Shown here in pieces: positions 49,539 through 60,769 of a stretch of 64,000 bases of DNA. Source of the stretch: Sporosarcina koreensis (GTDB lineage Bacteria; Bacillota; Bacilli; Bacillales_A; Planococcaceae); contig NZ_LN651333.1 of assembly GCF_000826145.2 (NCBI RefSeq), positions 109,522 to 173,521 on the forward strand, given 5' to 3'. How positions within the stretch are numbered: position 1 is the stretch's first letter; the number at the start of each line of letters is the position of its first letter. Position numbers and translations under genes: made by a program. Below the pieces are notes generated by a model. It did no database searches and had not been told where the DNA came from. It saw only the letters and a program-made list of their open reading frames with translations.

Positions 49539-50960
49539 ATGGCCAATCCACAGACGATGAATGCTTCAGAAACATTCGATTTCAAGAAAAACATCCCGCT
49601 GCTCGCAGTCCTGCTGTCGGGCGCATTCATAACGATACTGAATCAGACACTGCTGGCGACGGCGCTGCCGCCGATCATGCATGACCTGAATGTGAAGGAA
49701 AGTACAGTCCAATGGCTGCAGTCCGCCTTCATGCTCGTCAACGGAATCATGATCCCGATCACGGCGTTCCTGATCGGTAAATTCACGACTAGACGGCTGT
49801 TCCTGTTCGCCCTCGGCGTCTTCGCAGCAGGGACGGCCGTTGCTGCCGTGTCCCCGAACTTCACCATCCTGCTGCTGGGCCGGGTCCTGCAGGGAACCGG
49901 TGCAGGTATCATGATGCCGCTCCTGCAGACAGTCATGTTTCTGCTGTTTCCGCGGGAGCAGCGGGGCAAGGCGATGGGGATGTTCGGCCTGGTCATTGCG
50001 TTCGCCCCGGCGATCGGTCCGACACTCTCCGGGTATCTGGTCGACCATTACCCGTGGCGCAGTGTGTTCTATGTCGTCCTGCCGATCGTCCTGATCATCA
50101 TTACAGCAGCCTATTTCCTGCTGAAGAATGTGACGGAACTGACGAATCCAAGAGTCGACTATCTGTCCATCGTCCTGTCGACGTTTGGCTTCGGCGGGAT
50201 CCTGTATGGATTCAGTGTCGCCGGTAACGTCGGCTGGCTCACACCGAACACGATCATTTCACTCGCAGTCGGGGCAGCTGCACTCGCTTGGTTCATCAAC
50301 CGCCAGCTCAAACTCGAGGAACCGATCTTGGAGTTCCGGGTTTTCCGGTACGGCGTATTCGCCCTTGCGACTTCCCTCGGAATGATCGTCTTCGCTTCGA
50401 TGATTGCTACGACTGTCATCCTGCCGCTGTTCATGCAGAACCTCCTTGGGTTTAATGCTCTGCATTCCGGCTTGATGCTGCTGCCGGGTGCGATCGTCAC
50501 CGGTATCATGAACCCGGTCACCGGTTCCCTGTTCGATAAGTACGGAGCGAAGTGGCTCTTGCGTATCGGATTCGCGATTTTGACGGTCACCACCTTCATG
50601 TTTTCCACCCTGTCAGAGGACACGACCTTCCTCTATTTGGCGGTACTGAACGCTGTGCGGATGGTCGGGATCGCCACGGTCATGATGCCGTCCACAACAC
50701 TCGGACTGAACCAGCTGCCGAACCACCTGATCCCGCATGGCACGGCCATGAATAACACGTTCCGCCAGATTGCCGGCGCAATCGGCACCGCCGTATTGGT
50801 CACTGTGACAATCACAGCGGCAAACGGCAATTCAGTCGCGGGCCATATACATGGTGTCAATGTCGCATTCCTGATTGCCGGATGTGTCGCAGCGGCCGGT
50901 CTCCTGCTGTCCTTCCTGATCAGGGACTCAAGAGCGAAAGACAGATCTGTAAATGCATAA
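49539..50960 (+). CDS. MFS multidrug efflux transporter, DHA2 (14-helix) family
   Basis: A 473-residue transporter with about 14 hydrophobic helices. NQTLLATALPPIMHDLNVKESTVQWL near the start is the DHA2 hallmark (motif with the acidic and proline residues of EmrB/LmrB-type proteins); GKFTTRRLFLF carries the motif A-like loop, and GAGIMMPLLQTVMFLLFPREQRGKAMGM the central region. It exports drugs or other amphiphiles in exchange for protons; the substrate cannot be assigned. ATG 49539 follows AGAAAGAGGTGG at about 10 bases. Confidence 0.9.
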   Translation: MANPQTMNASETFDFKKNIPLLAVLLSGAFITILNQTLLATALPPIMHDLNVKESTVQWLQSAFMLVNGIMIPITAFLIGKFTTRRLFLFALGVFAAGTAVAAVSPNFTILLLGRVLQGTGAGIMMPLLQTVMFLLFPREQRGKAMGMFGLVIAFAPAIGPTLSGYLVDHYPWRSVFYVVLPIVLIIITAAYFLLKNVTELTNPRVDYLSIVLSTFGFGGILYGFSVAGNVGWLTPNTIISLAVGAAALAWFINRQLKLEEPILEFRVFRYGVFALATSLGMIVFASMIATTVILPLFMQNLLGFNALHSGLMLLPGAIVTGIMNPVTGSLFDKYGAKWLLRIGFAILTVTTFMFSTLSEDTTFLYLAVLNAVRMVGIATVMMPSTTLGLNQLPNHLIPHGTAMNNTFRQIAGAIGTAVLVTVTITAANGNSVAGHIHGVNVAFLIAGCVAAAGLLLSFLIRDSRAKDRSVNA

Positions 50961-50972
50961 CTGCACACGAAC

Positions 50973-51007
50973 ACCTCCTGTATCTCAAATGGATGCAGGA
51001 GGTTTTT
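50973..51007 (+). terminator. Terminator after the MFS gene
   Basis: ACCTCCTG pairs with CAGGAGGT around a 15-base loop, followed by TTTTTG. Confidence 0.85.
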
Positions 51008-51092
51008 GCATGGCTGTGCGCTCTGCTTTCGAATCGGCCTGCTGTTTCACCGAAAAATTTCCAGGGAACTGGAGACTAAGGAGGGAACTATC

Positions 51093-51359
51093 ATGCCTAA
51101 AGTGATCGATAACCGGAAAGACGTGGAAGTGAAAGCGGGCAAGCATATCATCTTTTTCAACAAGAACTACAAATATATTTTCATTATCAATGAATTGATA
51201 CTCGGACTGGAATTCATCGTCGGAAGCGTCTTCTTCCTATTCGATTCGCTGAAGACGGCCGGCACCATTCTTTTCATCATCGGCAGTGTCCAGTTCTTCC
51301 TGCGTCCTGTCATGAAGATTCTCCATGCCATTTCCCTGCGGAAGGAATCAGGGGAATGA
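51093..51359 (+). CDS. YrhK-like membrane protein, 88 aa
   Basis: A 88-residue protein with two hydrophobic segments (FIINELILGLEFIVGSVFFLF and AGTILFIIGSVQFFLRPVM), preceded by a basic hydrophilic N terminus, the pattern of YrhK-domain proteins. The family's function is unknown. ATG 51093 follows AAGGAGGG; the frame extends upstream without support. Confidence 0.68.
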   Translation: MPKVIDNRKDVEVKAGKHIIFFNKNYKYIFIINELILGLEFIVGSVFFLFDSLKTAGTILFIIGSVQFFLRPVMKILHAISLRKESGE

Positions 51360-51412
51360 TCCAGTCAGCGGACACCCGCCTTCTGTACACGGCATTTGGC
51401 CAGTCCGGTCCG

Positions 51413-51442
51413 TTGATAAACACGGGGGTTACGTGATATAAC
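51413..51442 (+). promoter_or_regulatory. Predicted sigma-A promoter of dus
   Basis: TTGATA (51413-51418) and TATAAC (51437-51442) at 18 bp spacing. Confidence 0.6.
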
Positions 51443-51525
51443 TAGTAAGGCGGAAGAACGGTTCTGCGTTCACTACAAGGGACAGCAGCCACCTGCATGT
51501 CCTGCACGATGAGAGGATAGAAACT

Positions 51526-52491
51526 ATGACAACAAACTTCTGGCGTGAATTACCGCGTCCGTTTTTTATATTAGCACCGATGGAAGACGTCACGGATGTC
51601 GTGTTCCGGCACGTCGTCAGCGAAGCGGCACGCCCCGATGTCTTCTTCACAGAGTTTACGAATACTGAGAGCTACGGCCATCCGGAAGGTATCTACAGTG
51701 TACGGGGACGACTGACCTTCACGGAGGACGAGCAGCCGATGGTCGCCCATATCTGGGGGGACAAACCCGAGTTCTTCCGGCTGATGAGTATCGGTATGGC
51801 GGAGCTCGGATTCAAAGGGGTGGATATCAACATGGGCTGTCCGGTTCCGAATGTCGCCGCGAAAGGCAAAGGCAGCGGGCTCATCAACCACCCTGAAACC
51901 GCCGCCGCCATCATTGAAGCAGCAAAAGCCGGCGGGCTCCCGGTCAGTGTGAAGACGCGTCTTGGCTATACCGATGTGGATGAGTGGCGCGGCTGGCTCA
52001 CCCATGTGCTGAAACAGGATATCGCAAATCTGTCGATCCACCTCCGCACCCGGAAAGAGATGAGTGCGGTCGATGCCCACTGGGAACTCATCCCGGAAAT
52101 CAAGAAATTGCGTGACGAGATTGCACCCGATACTCTGCTGACGATCAACGGTGACATCCCCGACCGGCAGACTGGCATGGAACTCGCCGAGAAGTACGGC
52201 ATCGACGGTGTCATGATCGGGCGTGGCATCTTCAAGAATCCGTTCGCGTTCGAGACGGAACCGAAAGAGCATACGAGCGAGGAACTGCTCGGCCTCATGC
52301 GTCTCCACCTGGACTTGTTCGATAAGTACTCAACGGAACTGGAACCGCGTCCATTCAAACCGCTCCGCCGGTTCTTCAAAATCTACGTTAAAGGCTTCCG
52401 AGGCGCCGGTGAACTCCGGAATCAGCTCATGAGCACCGAAACGACCGATGAAGTGCGGGAACTGCTGGATGGTTTCCGTATTAGCGAATAA
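51526..52491 (+). CDS. dus: tRNA-dihydrouridine synthase
   Basis: A 321-residue FMN enzyme that reduces uridines in tRNA D-loops. [16 protein letters not shown] opens the TIM barrel, [20 protein letters not shown] contains the catalytic cysteine in the family motif, SVKTRLGY supplies a flavin/RNA-contact lysine, and [16 protein letters not shown] the C-terminal phosphate-binding part. The helical tail ([21 protein letters not shown]) is the tRNA-binding domain. ATG 51526 follows GATGAGAGGATAGA. Single gene with a strong terminator. Confidence 0.93.
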   Translation: MTTNFWRELPRPFFILAPMEDVTDVVFRHVVSEAARPDVFFTEFTNTESYGHPEGIYSVRGRLTFTEDEQPMVAHIWGDKPEFFRLMSIGMAELGFKGVDINMGCPVPNVAAKGKGSGLINHPETAAAIIEAAKAGGLPVSVKTRLGYTDVDEWRGWLTHVLKQDIANLSIHLRTRKEMSAVDAHWELIPEIKKLRDEIAPDTLLTINGDIPDRQTGMELAEKYGIDGVMIGRGIFKNPFAFETEPKEHTSEELLGLMRLHLDLFDKYSTELEPRPFKPLRRFFKIYVKGFRGAGELRNQLMSTETTDEVRELLDGFRISE

Positions 52492-52504
52492 GCAGTGTCG
52501 CTGG

Positions 52505-52542
52505 AAAAGCCGTATCCCGGTTACTGGGATACGGCTTTTTGT
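52505..52542 (+). terminator. Terminator after dus
   Basis: AAAAGCCGTATCCC pairs with GGGATACGGCTTTT around a seven-base loop, followed by T. Confidence 0.92.
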
Positions 52543-52565
52543 GTGACCCGATCTCATTTGGGGGA

Positions 52566-52664
52566 TCAGCCTTTAAGCACTTTCACTTCCGTCACGGCGA
52601 ACTCGATATCAGGATGATCGAGCAGCTGCGGCAGGATGCTAACCTCCCCTGAAGGATCGATCAT
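52566..52664 (-). pseudogene. Small ORF or 3' remnant, 32 codons
   Basis: ATG 52664 to TGA 52566 reads like the C terminus of a protein (PQLLDHPDIEFAVTEVKVLKG). No ribosome site precedes the ATG, and the frame closes 13 codons further upstream, within the promoter of the nitroreductase gene. It is more likely a leftover 3' end than a working gene. Confidence 0.3.
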
Positions 52665-52690
52665 TTTTGTATCTTGTGGAAATGGAAAAC

Positions 52691-52719
52691 TTGACGCGTC
52701 TACTTACCAAAAGTATGCT
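52691..52719 (+). promoter_or_regulatory. Predicted sigma-A promoter of the nitroreductase gene
   Basis: TTGACG (52691-52696) and TATGCT (52714-52719) at 17 bp spacing. Confidence 0.6.
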
Positions 52720-52766
52720 TGAAAGTGATGAACGACCGAAATAATAGAGTTCTAGGAGGAAGTTAC

Positions 52767-53384
52767 ATGACCGCATCCATTTCAGAAGTGATCCGTGAAC
52801 GCCGTTCGGTCCGGAAGTACGATCCCGGGTTCACGATCGACAAAGAAGAAATTGTGGAGATGCTGAAGGAAGCAGTACAGGCACCCTCGACCAGCAATCT
52901 GCAGCCGTGGGAATTCATTGTGTTCATGGACCCTGAAGAACGGAAATAATTACGCAAGATCGCCTATAATCAGGTACAGATCGAGACCGCTTCTGCTGTC
53001 ATCGCCGTATTAGGAGATAAGGAGTTCTATAAGAATATCGATAAGGTCTACGACAGCATGTCGGAAGCCGGATTCGTCGATGACGCCAGCAAAGCGGTGC
53101 TCGTCAGGAATGCCAACAAGACGTACCCCCATGCATCCGAAGAAGCCCGCAAGAACCTGGCCATCTTCGATTCCGGTCTGGCTGCCATGCAATTCATGCT
53201 CGTCGCGAAAGAGCGCGGGTACGCAACCGGTCCGATGGGCGGCTTTGATAAAGTGAAATTCGCGGAACGGTACAAGCTGGAAGACCGGTACTTCCCGATC
53301 GTCCTGATTACAATCGGAAAAGAAAATGCCGAGCCTTATCAGACGACACGCCTCGCGATTGAAGAGAAAGTACGGATCCTCTGA
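52767..53384 (+). pseudogene. Nitroreductase-family gene interrupted by one in-frame stop codon
   Basis: ATG 52767 follows GGAGGAAG and begins an NAD(P)H nitroreductase: ISEVIRERRSVRKYDPGFTI is the family opening and EAVQAPSTSNLQPWEFIVF the FMN-binding block. The frame meets TAA at 52947-52949, after PEERK, and then continues in the same frame as LRKIAYNQVQIETASAVIAV to 53384, with the C-terminal substrate/FMN part (GYATGPMGGFDKVKFAERY) intact. So a single substitution splits a gene of about 205 codons. The promoter and ribosome site are intact. It may be a sequencing error, a recent mutation or readthrough. Confidence 0.85.
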
Positions 53385-53516
53385 TGACATGGCGGGGCGC
53401 ATGAGCACGTGCGGTTTCCACATGATAAGGAGACTGCACATCACCGATGGCCGGCACTCCACTCCAGTGCTCGGCGGGAATGCCCGATTACTGTGTACAA
53501 ATTATACTTAAAACGA

Positions 53517-53556
53517 AAAAACGCCAGTCCCCATCAGATGAGGACTGGCGTTTTCA
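53517..53556 (-). terminator. Terminator of the groESL operon
   Basis: AAAACGCCAGTCC pairs with GGACTGGCGTTTT around an 11-base loop; on the minus strand T runs follow. Confidence 0.92.
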
Positions 53557-53574
53557 ATTCAGCTCAGGGACGTC

Positions 53575-55236
<1,662 letters not shown>

Positions 55237-55260
55237 TCAATAGTATCGGATGAATCAATT

Positions 55261-55542
55261 TCAGATTGTTGCCAGTATATCGCTTTCGCGCAAGATCAAG
55301 TATTCATTGCCTTCATATTTCACTTCAGTGCCTGCATATTTTGAGAAGATGATGCGGTCGCCTTCTTTGACTTCCGGCTCAACACGCTGGCCATTGTCGA
55401 GAATGCGTCCTGTACCGACAGCAATGACTTTCCCTTCCTGCGGCTTCTCTTTTGCGGAATCCGGCAGCACGATGCCGCTTGACGTTTTCTCTTCCACTTC
55501 GATCAGTTCAATTACAATACGATCACCTAATGGTTTCAACAA
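55261..55542 (-). CDS. groES: Co-chaperonin GroES (Hsp10)
   Basis: A 93-residue heptameric co-chaperonin that caps Gro[22 protein letters not shown] is the N terminus, [21 protein letters not shown] the mobile loop region. The start is a TTG at 55542, giving the usual MLKPLGDR, 9 bases after AGGAGGG; the longer GTG at 55551 abuts the ribosome site and adds three unusual residues. First gene of the groESL operon. Confidence 0.95.
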   Translation of the reverse strand: MLKPLGDRIVIELIEVEEKTSSGIVLPDSAKEKPQEGKVIAVGTGRILDNGQRVEPEVKEGDRIIFSKYAGTEVKYEGNEYLILRESDILATI

Positions 55543-55575
55543 CTGAAACACCCTCCTCTGACGGCTATTTTCTTT

Positions 55576-55602
55576 TTAGCACTCACTCAACAGGAGTGCT
55601 AA
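55576..55602 (-). promoter_or_regulatory. CIRCE element (HrcA operator)
   Basis: TTAGCACTC-N9-GAGTGCTAA (55576-55602) matches the CIRCE inverted repeat exactly, just upstream of groES. HrcA should repress groESL here. Confidence 0.97.
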
Positions 55603-55612
55603 CACATTTCCT

Positions 55613-55641
55613 ATAGTAAGACCTTTTGGACAGAATTGCAA
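55613..55641 (-). promoter_or_regulatory. Predicted groESL promoter
   Basis: On the minus strand TTGCAA (55641-55636) and TACTAT (55618-55613) are 17 bp apart, immediately before the CIRCE element. Confidence 0.75.
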
Positions 55642-55727
55642 GTAAAACACTTCACTCTCTTCGTCTTTGCGAAACACCCTGAAACCCGATACACTTATCA
55701 AGACACAGCAGGAAAGGACCGATTCGT

Positions 55728-56483
55728 TTGACTGGTAAAAAACCGCAGCCATGGATACTCTATCTGACTATCCTCTTCCTCTATATCGCCATGCAATTTG
55801 CGTCCCTGCCCGTTTCAAAAGGGCTGATCCAGCTGTTCGGCAAGCAGGGGTTCAGCACGGAGCACGCCGCATTCCAAGGTGTCGCCTGGGGACTGTTCAC
55901 AGTCAACATCCTGGCCATCCTGGCGTTCTTCTTAGTCATCCGGACAGACAAAAACTTCTGGACCGTTTTCAAAGCGAAGAAAGCGTCGGTCTGGATGTCA
56001 ATGGTCTGGGGCGTGTTCGGCTTTTTCCTGGCACTCGGCGGGCAGATGCTCGCAGGTGCGATTGAAAAAGTGATCGGCATCGAGAATGGGTCCGACAATA
56101 CGATGCGTCTGACAGAAGTGTCGGCGGTTGCGCCGATTATGATCGTCTGCATCGTCCTGTTCGCACCGATACTGGAGGAGATCGTTTTCCGCCGTGTCGT
56201 ATTCGGCGGAATCTACACGAAGACGAACTTTTGGATCGCCGCCATCGCAAGCGCACTCATTTTCGCGGCTGTCCATAACGAATTCCAGCATATCCTTGTC
56301 TATCTCATGCCCGGGCTCGTCTTCTCCTATGTCTATTATCGGACGGGGCGCATCTGGTCATCGATGATATCCCATCTGCTGATGAACAGCTTCGTGATGG
56401 TCGTCACCCTGAACATGGATAAGATCCTGGAACTGCAGAAACTGAAAGAGGCTGTCATCACACTGATTGGACATCTCGGATAG
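55728..56483 (+). CDS. ydiL: CPBP-family intramembrane metalloprotease (YdiL-like)
   Basis: A 251-residue membrane protein with about six or seven helices. FAPILEEIVFRRVVFGGIY carries the EExxxR motif, HNEFQHIL the second (FxxxH-like) motif, and SHLLMNS the last histidine, matching CPBP (Abi) proteases. In B. subtilis the ydiL gene is next to groES, as here, which supports orthology. TTG 55728 is preceded by AGGAAAGGA at about 9 bases. Confidence 0.85.
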   Translation: MTGKKPQPWILYLTILFLYIAMQFASLPVSKGLIQLFGKQGFSTEHAAFQGVAWGLFTVNILAILAFFLVIRTDKNFWTVFKAKKASVWMSMVWGVFGFFLALGGQMLAGAIEKVIGIENGSDNTMRLTEVSAVAPIMIVCIVLFAPILEEIVFRRVVFGGIYTKTNFWIAAIASALIFAAVHNEFQHILVYLMPGLVFSYVYYRTGRIWSSMISHLLMNSFVMVVTLNMDKILELQKLKEAVITLIGHLG

Positions 56484-56498
56484 CCTGTCTCCAATCCA

Positions 56499-56545
56499 AA
56501 AAAGACTTGCAGGACCGTCTGTTGCGGTTCTGCAAGTCTTTTTAC
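56499..56545 (+). terminator. Bidirectional terminator between ydiL and tatC
   Basis: AAAAGACTTGCAG pairs with CTGCAAGTCTTTT around an inner stem and loop; T runs on both strands. Confidence 0.85.
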
Positions 56546-57384
56546 TCGTTGTTATTCATACGTGACTGAACTTCTTCGATCTGCCGCTGCTGTTCGGCTT
56601 TCGCCTCTGCGAACAAGCGCGCCCGCTCTGCTTCTTCCTCTTCCTGCTGCCGGAGTTTCTCAGCTTTCAGGAACTTCCTGTAGCCGACACGGGCGATCAG
56701 GATACTGACCTCATAGAGCAGGAACAGCGGAACTGTCACGAACAAGTGGGAGACGATATCCGGCGGTGTGATGAATGCCGCGATGACGAACAGGACGAAA
56801 TAGGCGATCTTCCGGAATTTCGTCAGTACGTTCGGATTCAGGAACCCAAGCCGGGAGAGGAACAGCAGCACGACCGGCAGCTGGAATACGAAGCCGAACG
56901 GCAGCAGGATCTGGAACAGGAACGAGAAGTACTGGTTGATGCCGATCGTCTGGGTGATGCCGAGATCCTGCGACAGCGTGAACATGAACTTCACGACATA
57001 CGGCAGGAGGACAAAATACGAAAACGAAATTCCTGCCAGGAACAGGACGAAAGCGAACGGAATGTAACTGAGTGTCACCTTGCGTTCCGTTTCCAGCAGG
57101 CCGGGCGAAACGAACGCCCAGAACTGGTACATGATGATCGGCAGGATAATGATGATGCCGATGAACACGACGACTTTCAAGTAGATCGCAATCGGGTCGA
57201 TGACGTTGAACGCATTCAGCGACAGGTCAGCTGCCGGCCCGTTCGTCTTGAGGAACTTGATGAGCGGTTTCGCCAGCAGGAATCCTCCGATGACCGCAAC
57301 TGCAAAGAAAACGACGATCGTAATCAGTCGTTTTCGGATTTCTTCTATATGTTCAACAATGGTAAGGTTGTGTTGTTCTCCCAT
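56542..57384 (-). CDS. tatC: Twin-arginine translocase subunit TatC
   Basis: A 280-residue polytopic receptor of the Tat system that binds twin-arginine signals. VEHIEEIRKRLITIVVFF is the N-terminal cytoplasmic signal-binding region with the conserved E, LNAFNVIDPIAIYLKV, FVSPGLLETERKVTLSYIP and FYVL-like core blocks follow, six helices in all. The long charged C-terminal tail (KAEKLRQQEEEEAERARLF) is unusual in its Gln/Glu/Arg run. ATG 57384 is preferred over GTG 57396. TatA lies 18 bp upstream. Confidence 0.93.
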   Translation of the reverse strand: MGEQHNLTIVEHIEEIRKRLITIVVFFAVAVIGGFLLAKPLIKFLKTNGPAADLSLNAFNVIDPIAIYLKVVVFIGIIIILPIIMYQFWAFVSPGLLETERKVTLSYIPFAFVLFLAGISFSYFVLLPYVVKFMFTLSQDLGITQTIGINQYFSFLFQILLPFGFVFQLPVVLLFLSRLGFLNPNVLTKFRKIAYFVLFVIAAFITPPDIVSHLFVTVPLFLLYEVSILIARVGYRKFLKAEKLRQQEEEEAERARLFAEAKAEQQRQIEEVQSRMNNNE

Positions 57385-57402
57385 TTGGACAGACACCCTA
57401 AC

Positions 57403-57597
57403 TTAGTGCACTTCTTTTTTGTCTTCAACTTTTTTGACGTCCGCTTTGTCGTCATCTTCCACGAGGCCTTTTGTTGCATTCTTGAACTCGCGCAGTGAAG
57501 AACCGAAGGCTTTGCCGATTTCAGGCAGCTTTTTCGGACCGAAAATAAGAAGGGCAATGACCGCAATAATTAGCAAACTTCCGATACCTGGTGACAT
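57403..57597 (-). CDS. tatA: Twin-arginine translocase subunit TatA
   Basis: A 64-residue protein: one helix ([15 protein letters not shown]), the [20 protein letters not shown] hinge and amphipathic helix, and a charged tail ending KKEVH. It forms the Tat pore with TatC. With only TatA and TatC, the minimal Gram-positive TatAC type is present. ATG 57597 follows AGGAGGTATCC. Confidence 0.95.
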   Translation of the reverse strand: MSPGIGSLLIIAVIALLIFGPKKLPEIGKAFGSSLREFKNATKGLVEDDDKADVKKVEDKKEVH

Positions 57598-57664
57598 TTC
57601 GGATACCTCCTTCTGAATATGTCCATTCTACACCAAATGACAGCCCATGACTATCCATGCACCT

Positions 57665-58315
57665 TTATAATTGTGAATCTTTTACGTCATTTTTTATGAA
57701 GTAAATAAGGGATTGCAGTTCCACCGACAGATCAATCGTATGGACACGGATCGATTCAGGCACGGTCAGACGGATTGTTGTGAAATTGAGGATCCCTTTC
57801 ACTCCCGCCCGCGCGAGCCGGTCTGTCAGTTCTTGTGCCGCACGTGAAGGCACAGTCAGAATGACGAGATCGATCCCCAGTTCCGCCAATTTTTCCTCGA
57901 TAAGGTCAGGATGGAACACCGGGATATCCGCCATCATTTTCCCCTCCGGCGGCGCCTTTGGATCGAATGCCACCGCAATCCGTGTATTATGGTTCTTATG
58001 GAAATTATATTTCAGGAATGCATGACCGAGACTCCCCACCCCGATAAGCGCTACGTCCGTCTCTTCGTCCTGATCGAGCGTCTTCCTGAAAAAACTGACA
58101 AGGTAGTCGACGTCATAGCCATAGCCTTTCCGGCCGAGCGCACCGAAATGCGAAAAATCACGGCGTATCGTCGCCGCGTCGATCTTCATTGCTTCGCTCA
58201 GTTCGCTTGAAGAAACACGCTTCTTCCCGCTATTCGCGAAATTTTGAAGAAACCTATAGTACAGAGGCAAGCGTTTGGACGTTGCCTGTGGAATTTTGTT
58301 CGTTTCTTCAGTCAT
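57665..58315 (-). CDS. rex: Redox-sensing transcriptional repressor Rex
   Basis: A 216-residue NADH/NAD+-sensing repressor. The N-terminal winged helix ([23 protein letters not shown]) binds DNA, GKRGYGY-type linker ([14 protein letters not shown]) follows, and [13 protein letters not shown] is the Rossmann loop for NAD(H). In this block rex precedes tatA-tatC as in B. subtilis. ATG 58315 lies 6 bases after AGGAGG; the frame upstream is not needed. Confidence 0.94.
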   Translation of the reverse strand: MTEETNKIPQATSKRLPLYYRFLQNFANSGKKRVSSSELSEAMKIDAATIRRDFSHFGALGRKGYGYDVDYLVSFFRKTLDQDEETDVALIGVGSLGHAFLKYNFHKNHNTRIAVAFDPKAPPEGKMMADIPVFHPDLIEEKLAELGIDLVILTVPSRAAQELTDRLARAGVKGILNFTTIRLTVPESIRVHTIDLSVELQSLIYFIKNDVKDSQL

Positions 58316-58443
58316 CGTAAACCTCCTGGAGCTCTTTCGAATCGCTTCTATCGTACAGGAGAAGCAGACCGTTGTAAAGCCGATCATTGCGCACACTGCG
58401 CCATTCCAGTAAACTGAGGAAGAAGGAAAATTGAGGTGACACG

Positions 58444-60372
58444 ATGATAATCTTGCAAGTGAACGGTGTAACGAAATCGTTTTCAGGCACTGATATAATG
58501 AAGAACGTTAAATTGGAAGTCCAGCACCGGGACCGCGTTGCCCTCGTCGGTCGGAACGGTGCCGGCAAGTCGACGCTGCTCAAGATCATCGCAGGCGAGA
58601 TAGCTGCGGATTCCGGGGATGTCATCATCCCGAAAGGCGTGCGGGTCGGCTACCTGGAACAGCACAGCGGTCTCGAGACGGAGCTGTCCATCTGGGATGA
58701 AATGATGACCGTCTTCGAGCCGCTGCATGTGATGGAGCGCCGTTTGAGGGATTTGGAGATGCAGATGTCCGATCCCGCTGTCTACGGAGACCCGGCTGCA
58801 AACGAACGGGTCATGGCCGAATATGACTCCCTTCAGATCGAGTTCAAAGACCAGGGCGGCTACCAGTACGAATCCGATGCACGGTCCGTTCTGCACGGCA
58901 TGAGGTTCTTCCAGGACGACTATGGCAAGCCGGTCCATCTGCTGTCAGGCGGCCAGAAAACCCGCCTGGCCCTCGCAAAGATGCTGCTGAGCAAGCCCGA
59001 TCTGCTCATATTGGACGAACCGACGAACCACCTGGATATCGAGACGCTCAGCTGGCTCGAGACATACTTGAAGTCCTATGAGGGAGCTTTGCTCATCGTC
59101 TCGCATGACAGGTACTTCCTCGATCAGGTCGTCACGATCGTCTATGAAGTATCACATCGCAAAGTGGCGCGCTTCACGGGCAACTATAGCGCTTATCTGG
59201 ATGAAAAAGCGAAAAACTACGAGAAGGACCGCAAGCAGTTTGAAAAGGAATCCAGCGAGAAAGCGAAACTGGAGGAGTTCATCCAGAAAAACATAGCGCG
59301 TGCTTCGACGAGCAAGATGGCGAAGAGCCGCAGGAAACAGCTGGAACGGACGGAATGGATGGAGGCGCCGGACAGCGACGAGAAGTCAGCCAGCTTTTCG
59401 TTCACCATCGACAGACCGAGCGGAAATGATGTCTTGGCTGTGAAAGATGCATCCATCGGCTATAATGGCGTGCCGGTATCTTCTGGGATCGATATGCGTG
59501 TATACAAGCAGGACCGGATTGCCATTCTCGGCCCGAATGGTGTCGGCAAATCGACACTGCTCAAAACGATTGTACGGCTGCAGGACCTGCTTGGAGGTAA
59601 GATCGAGTACGGGACGAATGTACAGTTCGGGTATTACGATCAGAACCAGGCGACACTCGTCGGCTCAGGAACTGTGCTGCAGGAAATCTGGGACGACTGG
59701 CCGCTCATGAACGAGAAGGACATCCGGACATTGCTCGGGCGTTTCCTCTTTTCCGGGGATGACGTCAGCAAGCCGGTCCAGTCCCTGTCCGGCGGTGAAA
59801 AGGCCCGGCTATCCCTCGCAAAACTGATGCTGGTGAAATCGAACACACTTGTCCTCGATGAGCCGACGAACCACTTGGATCTCGACAGCAAGGAGGTCCT
59901 GGAGAATGCGCTTGATGATTTCCCCGGAACAATCCTGTTCGTCTCCCATGACCGGTACTTCATCAACCGGATTGCGACAAAGGTGTTCGACTTGAGTGCA
60001 GTGGGTGCTGTGGAGTATCTCGGTGATTACGACTATTTCATCGAAAAGAAAACCGAACAAGAAGAACTGCTGGCCGAGTCGCTCGCATCCCTCCAGCCCG
60101 AGAAGACACTGGAAACCAAGCCTCAGGAAATCGACAAAGAGCGACAGAAGCAAGAGCGGCGGCTGAAAAGGGCCAGTGAACAGGCAGAAGCCAAAATGGC
60201 GGAACTCGATGGCCAGATCGCTGAGCTGCAGAAAGAACTCGAAAATCCTGCATATGCAGACGATCACGTCAAACTGATGGATATCCAGGCATCCATTGAC
60301 AACCTGCAGACGGAGCATGATGAACAGGCGGAGACGTGGCTGGAGCTGCAGGAACAGCTGGAAACCGTATAA
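58444..60372 (+). CDS. ydiF: ABC-F family ATPase (YdiF-like)
   Basis: A 642-residue soluble protein with two ABC domains and no membrane segment. First domain: [17 protein letters not shown] (Walker A), [16 protein letters not shown] (signature), [14 protein letters not shown]. Second domain: [46 protein letters not shown] linker of about 80 residues between them is basic and helical, as in ABC-F translation factors, and the C-terminal 100 residues form a coiled coil ([20 protein letters not shown]). It probably acts on the ribosome. ATG 58444 follows GAGGTGACAC. Confidence 0.93.
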   Translation: MIILQVNGVTKSFSGTDIMKNVKLEVQHRDRVALVGRNGAGKSTLLKIIAGEIAADSGDVIIPKGVRVGYLEQHSGLETELSIWDEMMTVFEPLHVMERRLRDLEMQMSDPAVYGDPAANERVMAEYDSLQIEFKDQGGYQYESDARSVLHGMRFFQDDYGKPVHLLSGGQKTRLALAKMLLSKPDLLILDEPTNHLDIETLSWLETYLKSYEGALLIVSHDRYFLDQVVTIVYEVSHRKVARFTGNYSAYLDEKAKNYEKDRKQFEKESSEKAKLEEFIQKNIARASTSKMAKSRRKQLERTEWMEAPDSDEKSASFSFTIDRPSGNDVLAVKDASIGYNGVPVSSGIDMRVYKQDRIAILGPNGVGKSTLLKTIVRLQDLLGGKIEYGTNVQFGYYDQNQATLVGSGTVLQEIWDDWPLMNEKDIRTLLGRFLFSGDDVSKPVQSLSGGEKARLSLAKLMLVKSNTLVLDEPTNHLDLDSKEVLENALDDFPGTILFVSHDRYFINRIATKVFDLSAVGAVEYLGDYDYFIEKKTEQEELLAESLASLQPEKTLETKPQEIDKERQKQERRLKRASEQAEAKMAELDGQIAELQKELENPAYADDHVKLMDIQASIDNLQTEHDEQAETWLELQEQLETV

Positions 60373-60378
60373 TTGAAC

Positions 60379-60403
60379 GCAGCGGCTTTGTCCGCTGCTT
60401 TTT
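60379..60403 (+). terminator. Terminator of the ABC-F gene
   Basis: GCAGCGG pairs with CCGCTGC around a six-base loop, followed by TTTTT. Confidence 0.85.
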
Positions 60404-60515
60404 CCTATGTACCAAGTTTACAGGACACAAGCATCGGCTATACAGGTGACAAGCCAGATAATCCGCGCAGGTTTGACAGTTGTCCGTGCACATTCGACAG
60501 ATACACAGAAACACT

Positions 60516-60683
60516 TTCCACAATCTTTTCCACAGTAAGCGTGTTGATTTCATCGCTATTCATAAACTTATCCACGTTATCCACAATTTCATCCACGTTT
60601 ACCCACACAGTTATCCAAGCCAGCGACTAGTTTTATCAACCATTTCAACACTTGCGCACATATTATCCACAAATTGTGCATAA
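60516..60683 (+). other. Cluster of DnaA-box-like sequences
   Basis: Matches or near matches to TTATNCACA at 60516 (TTTCCACA), 60527, 60569, 60578 (exact TTATCCACA), 60590, 60600, 60612, 60663 (exact), and on the minus strand 60675-60683 (TTATGCACA). Five lie within 60569-60620 at 9-12 bp intervals in one orientation. A further exact minus-strand box is at 60884-60892 in tsaD. The region lies between convergent genes. Confidence 0.8.
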
Positions 60684-60723
60684 GTACGAATGTTCCCTAT
60701 TGACAAATCTGTTTTTGTGTTTA

Positions 60724-60765
60724 TAAAAAAACATGAAATCCGTCGGAATTTGACGAATTTCATGT
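60724..60765 (-). terminator. Terminator of the tsaE-tsaD operon
   Basis: On the minus strand ACATGAAATTCGTC pairs with GACGGATTTCATGT and is followed by at least six T. Confidence 0.9.
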
Positions 60766-60769
60766 ACGG

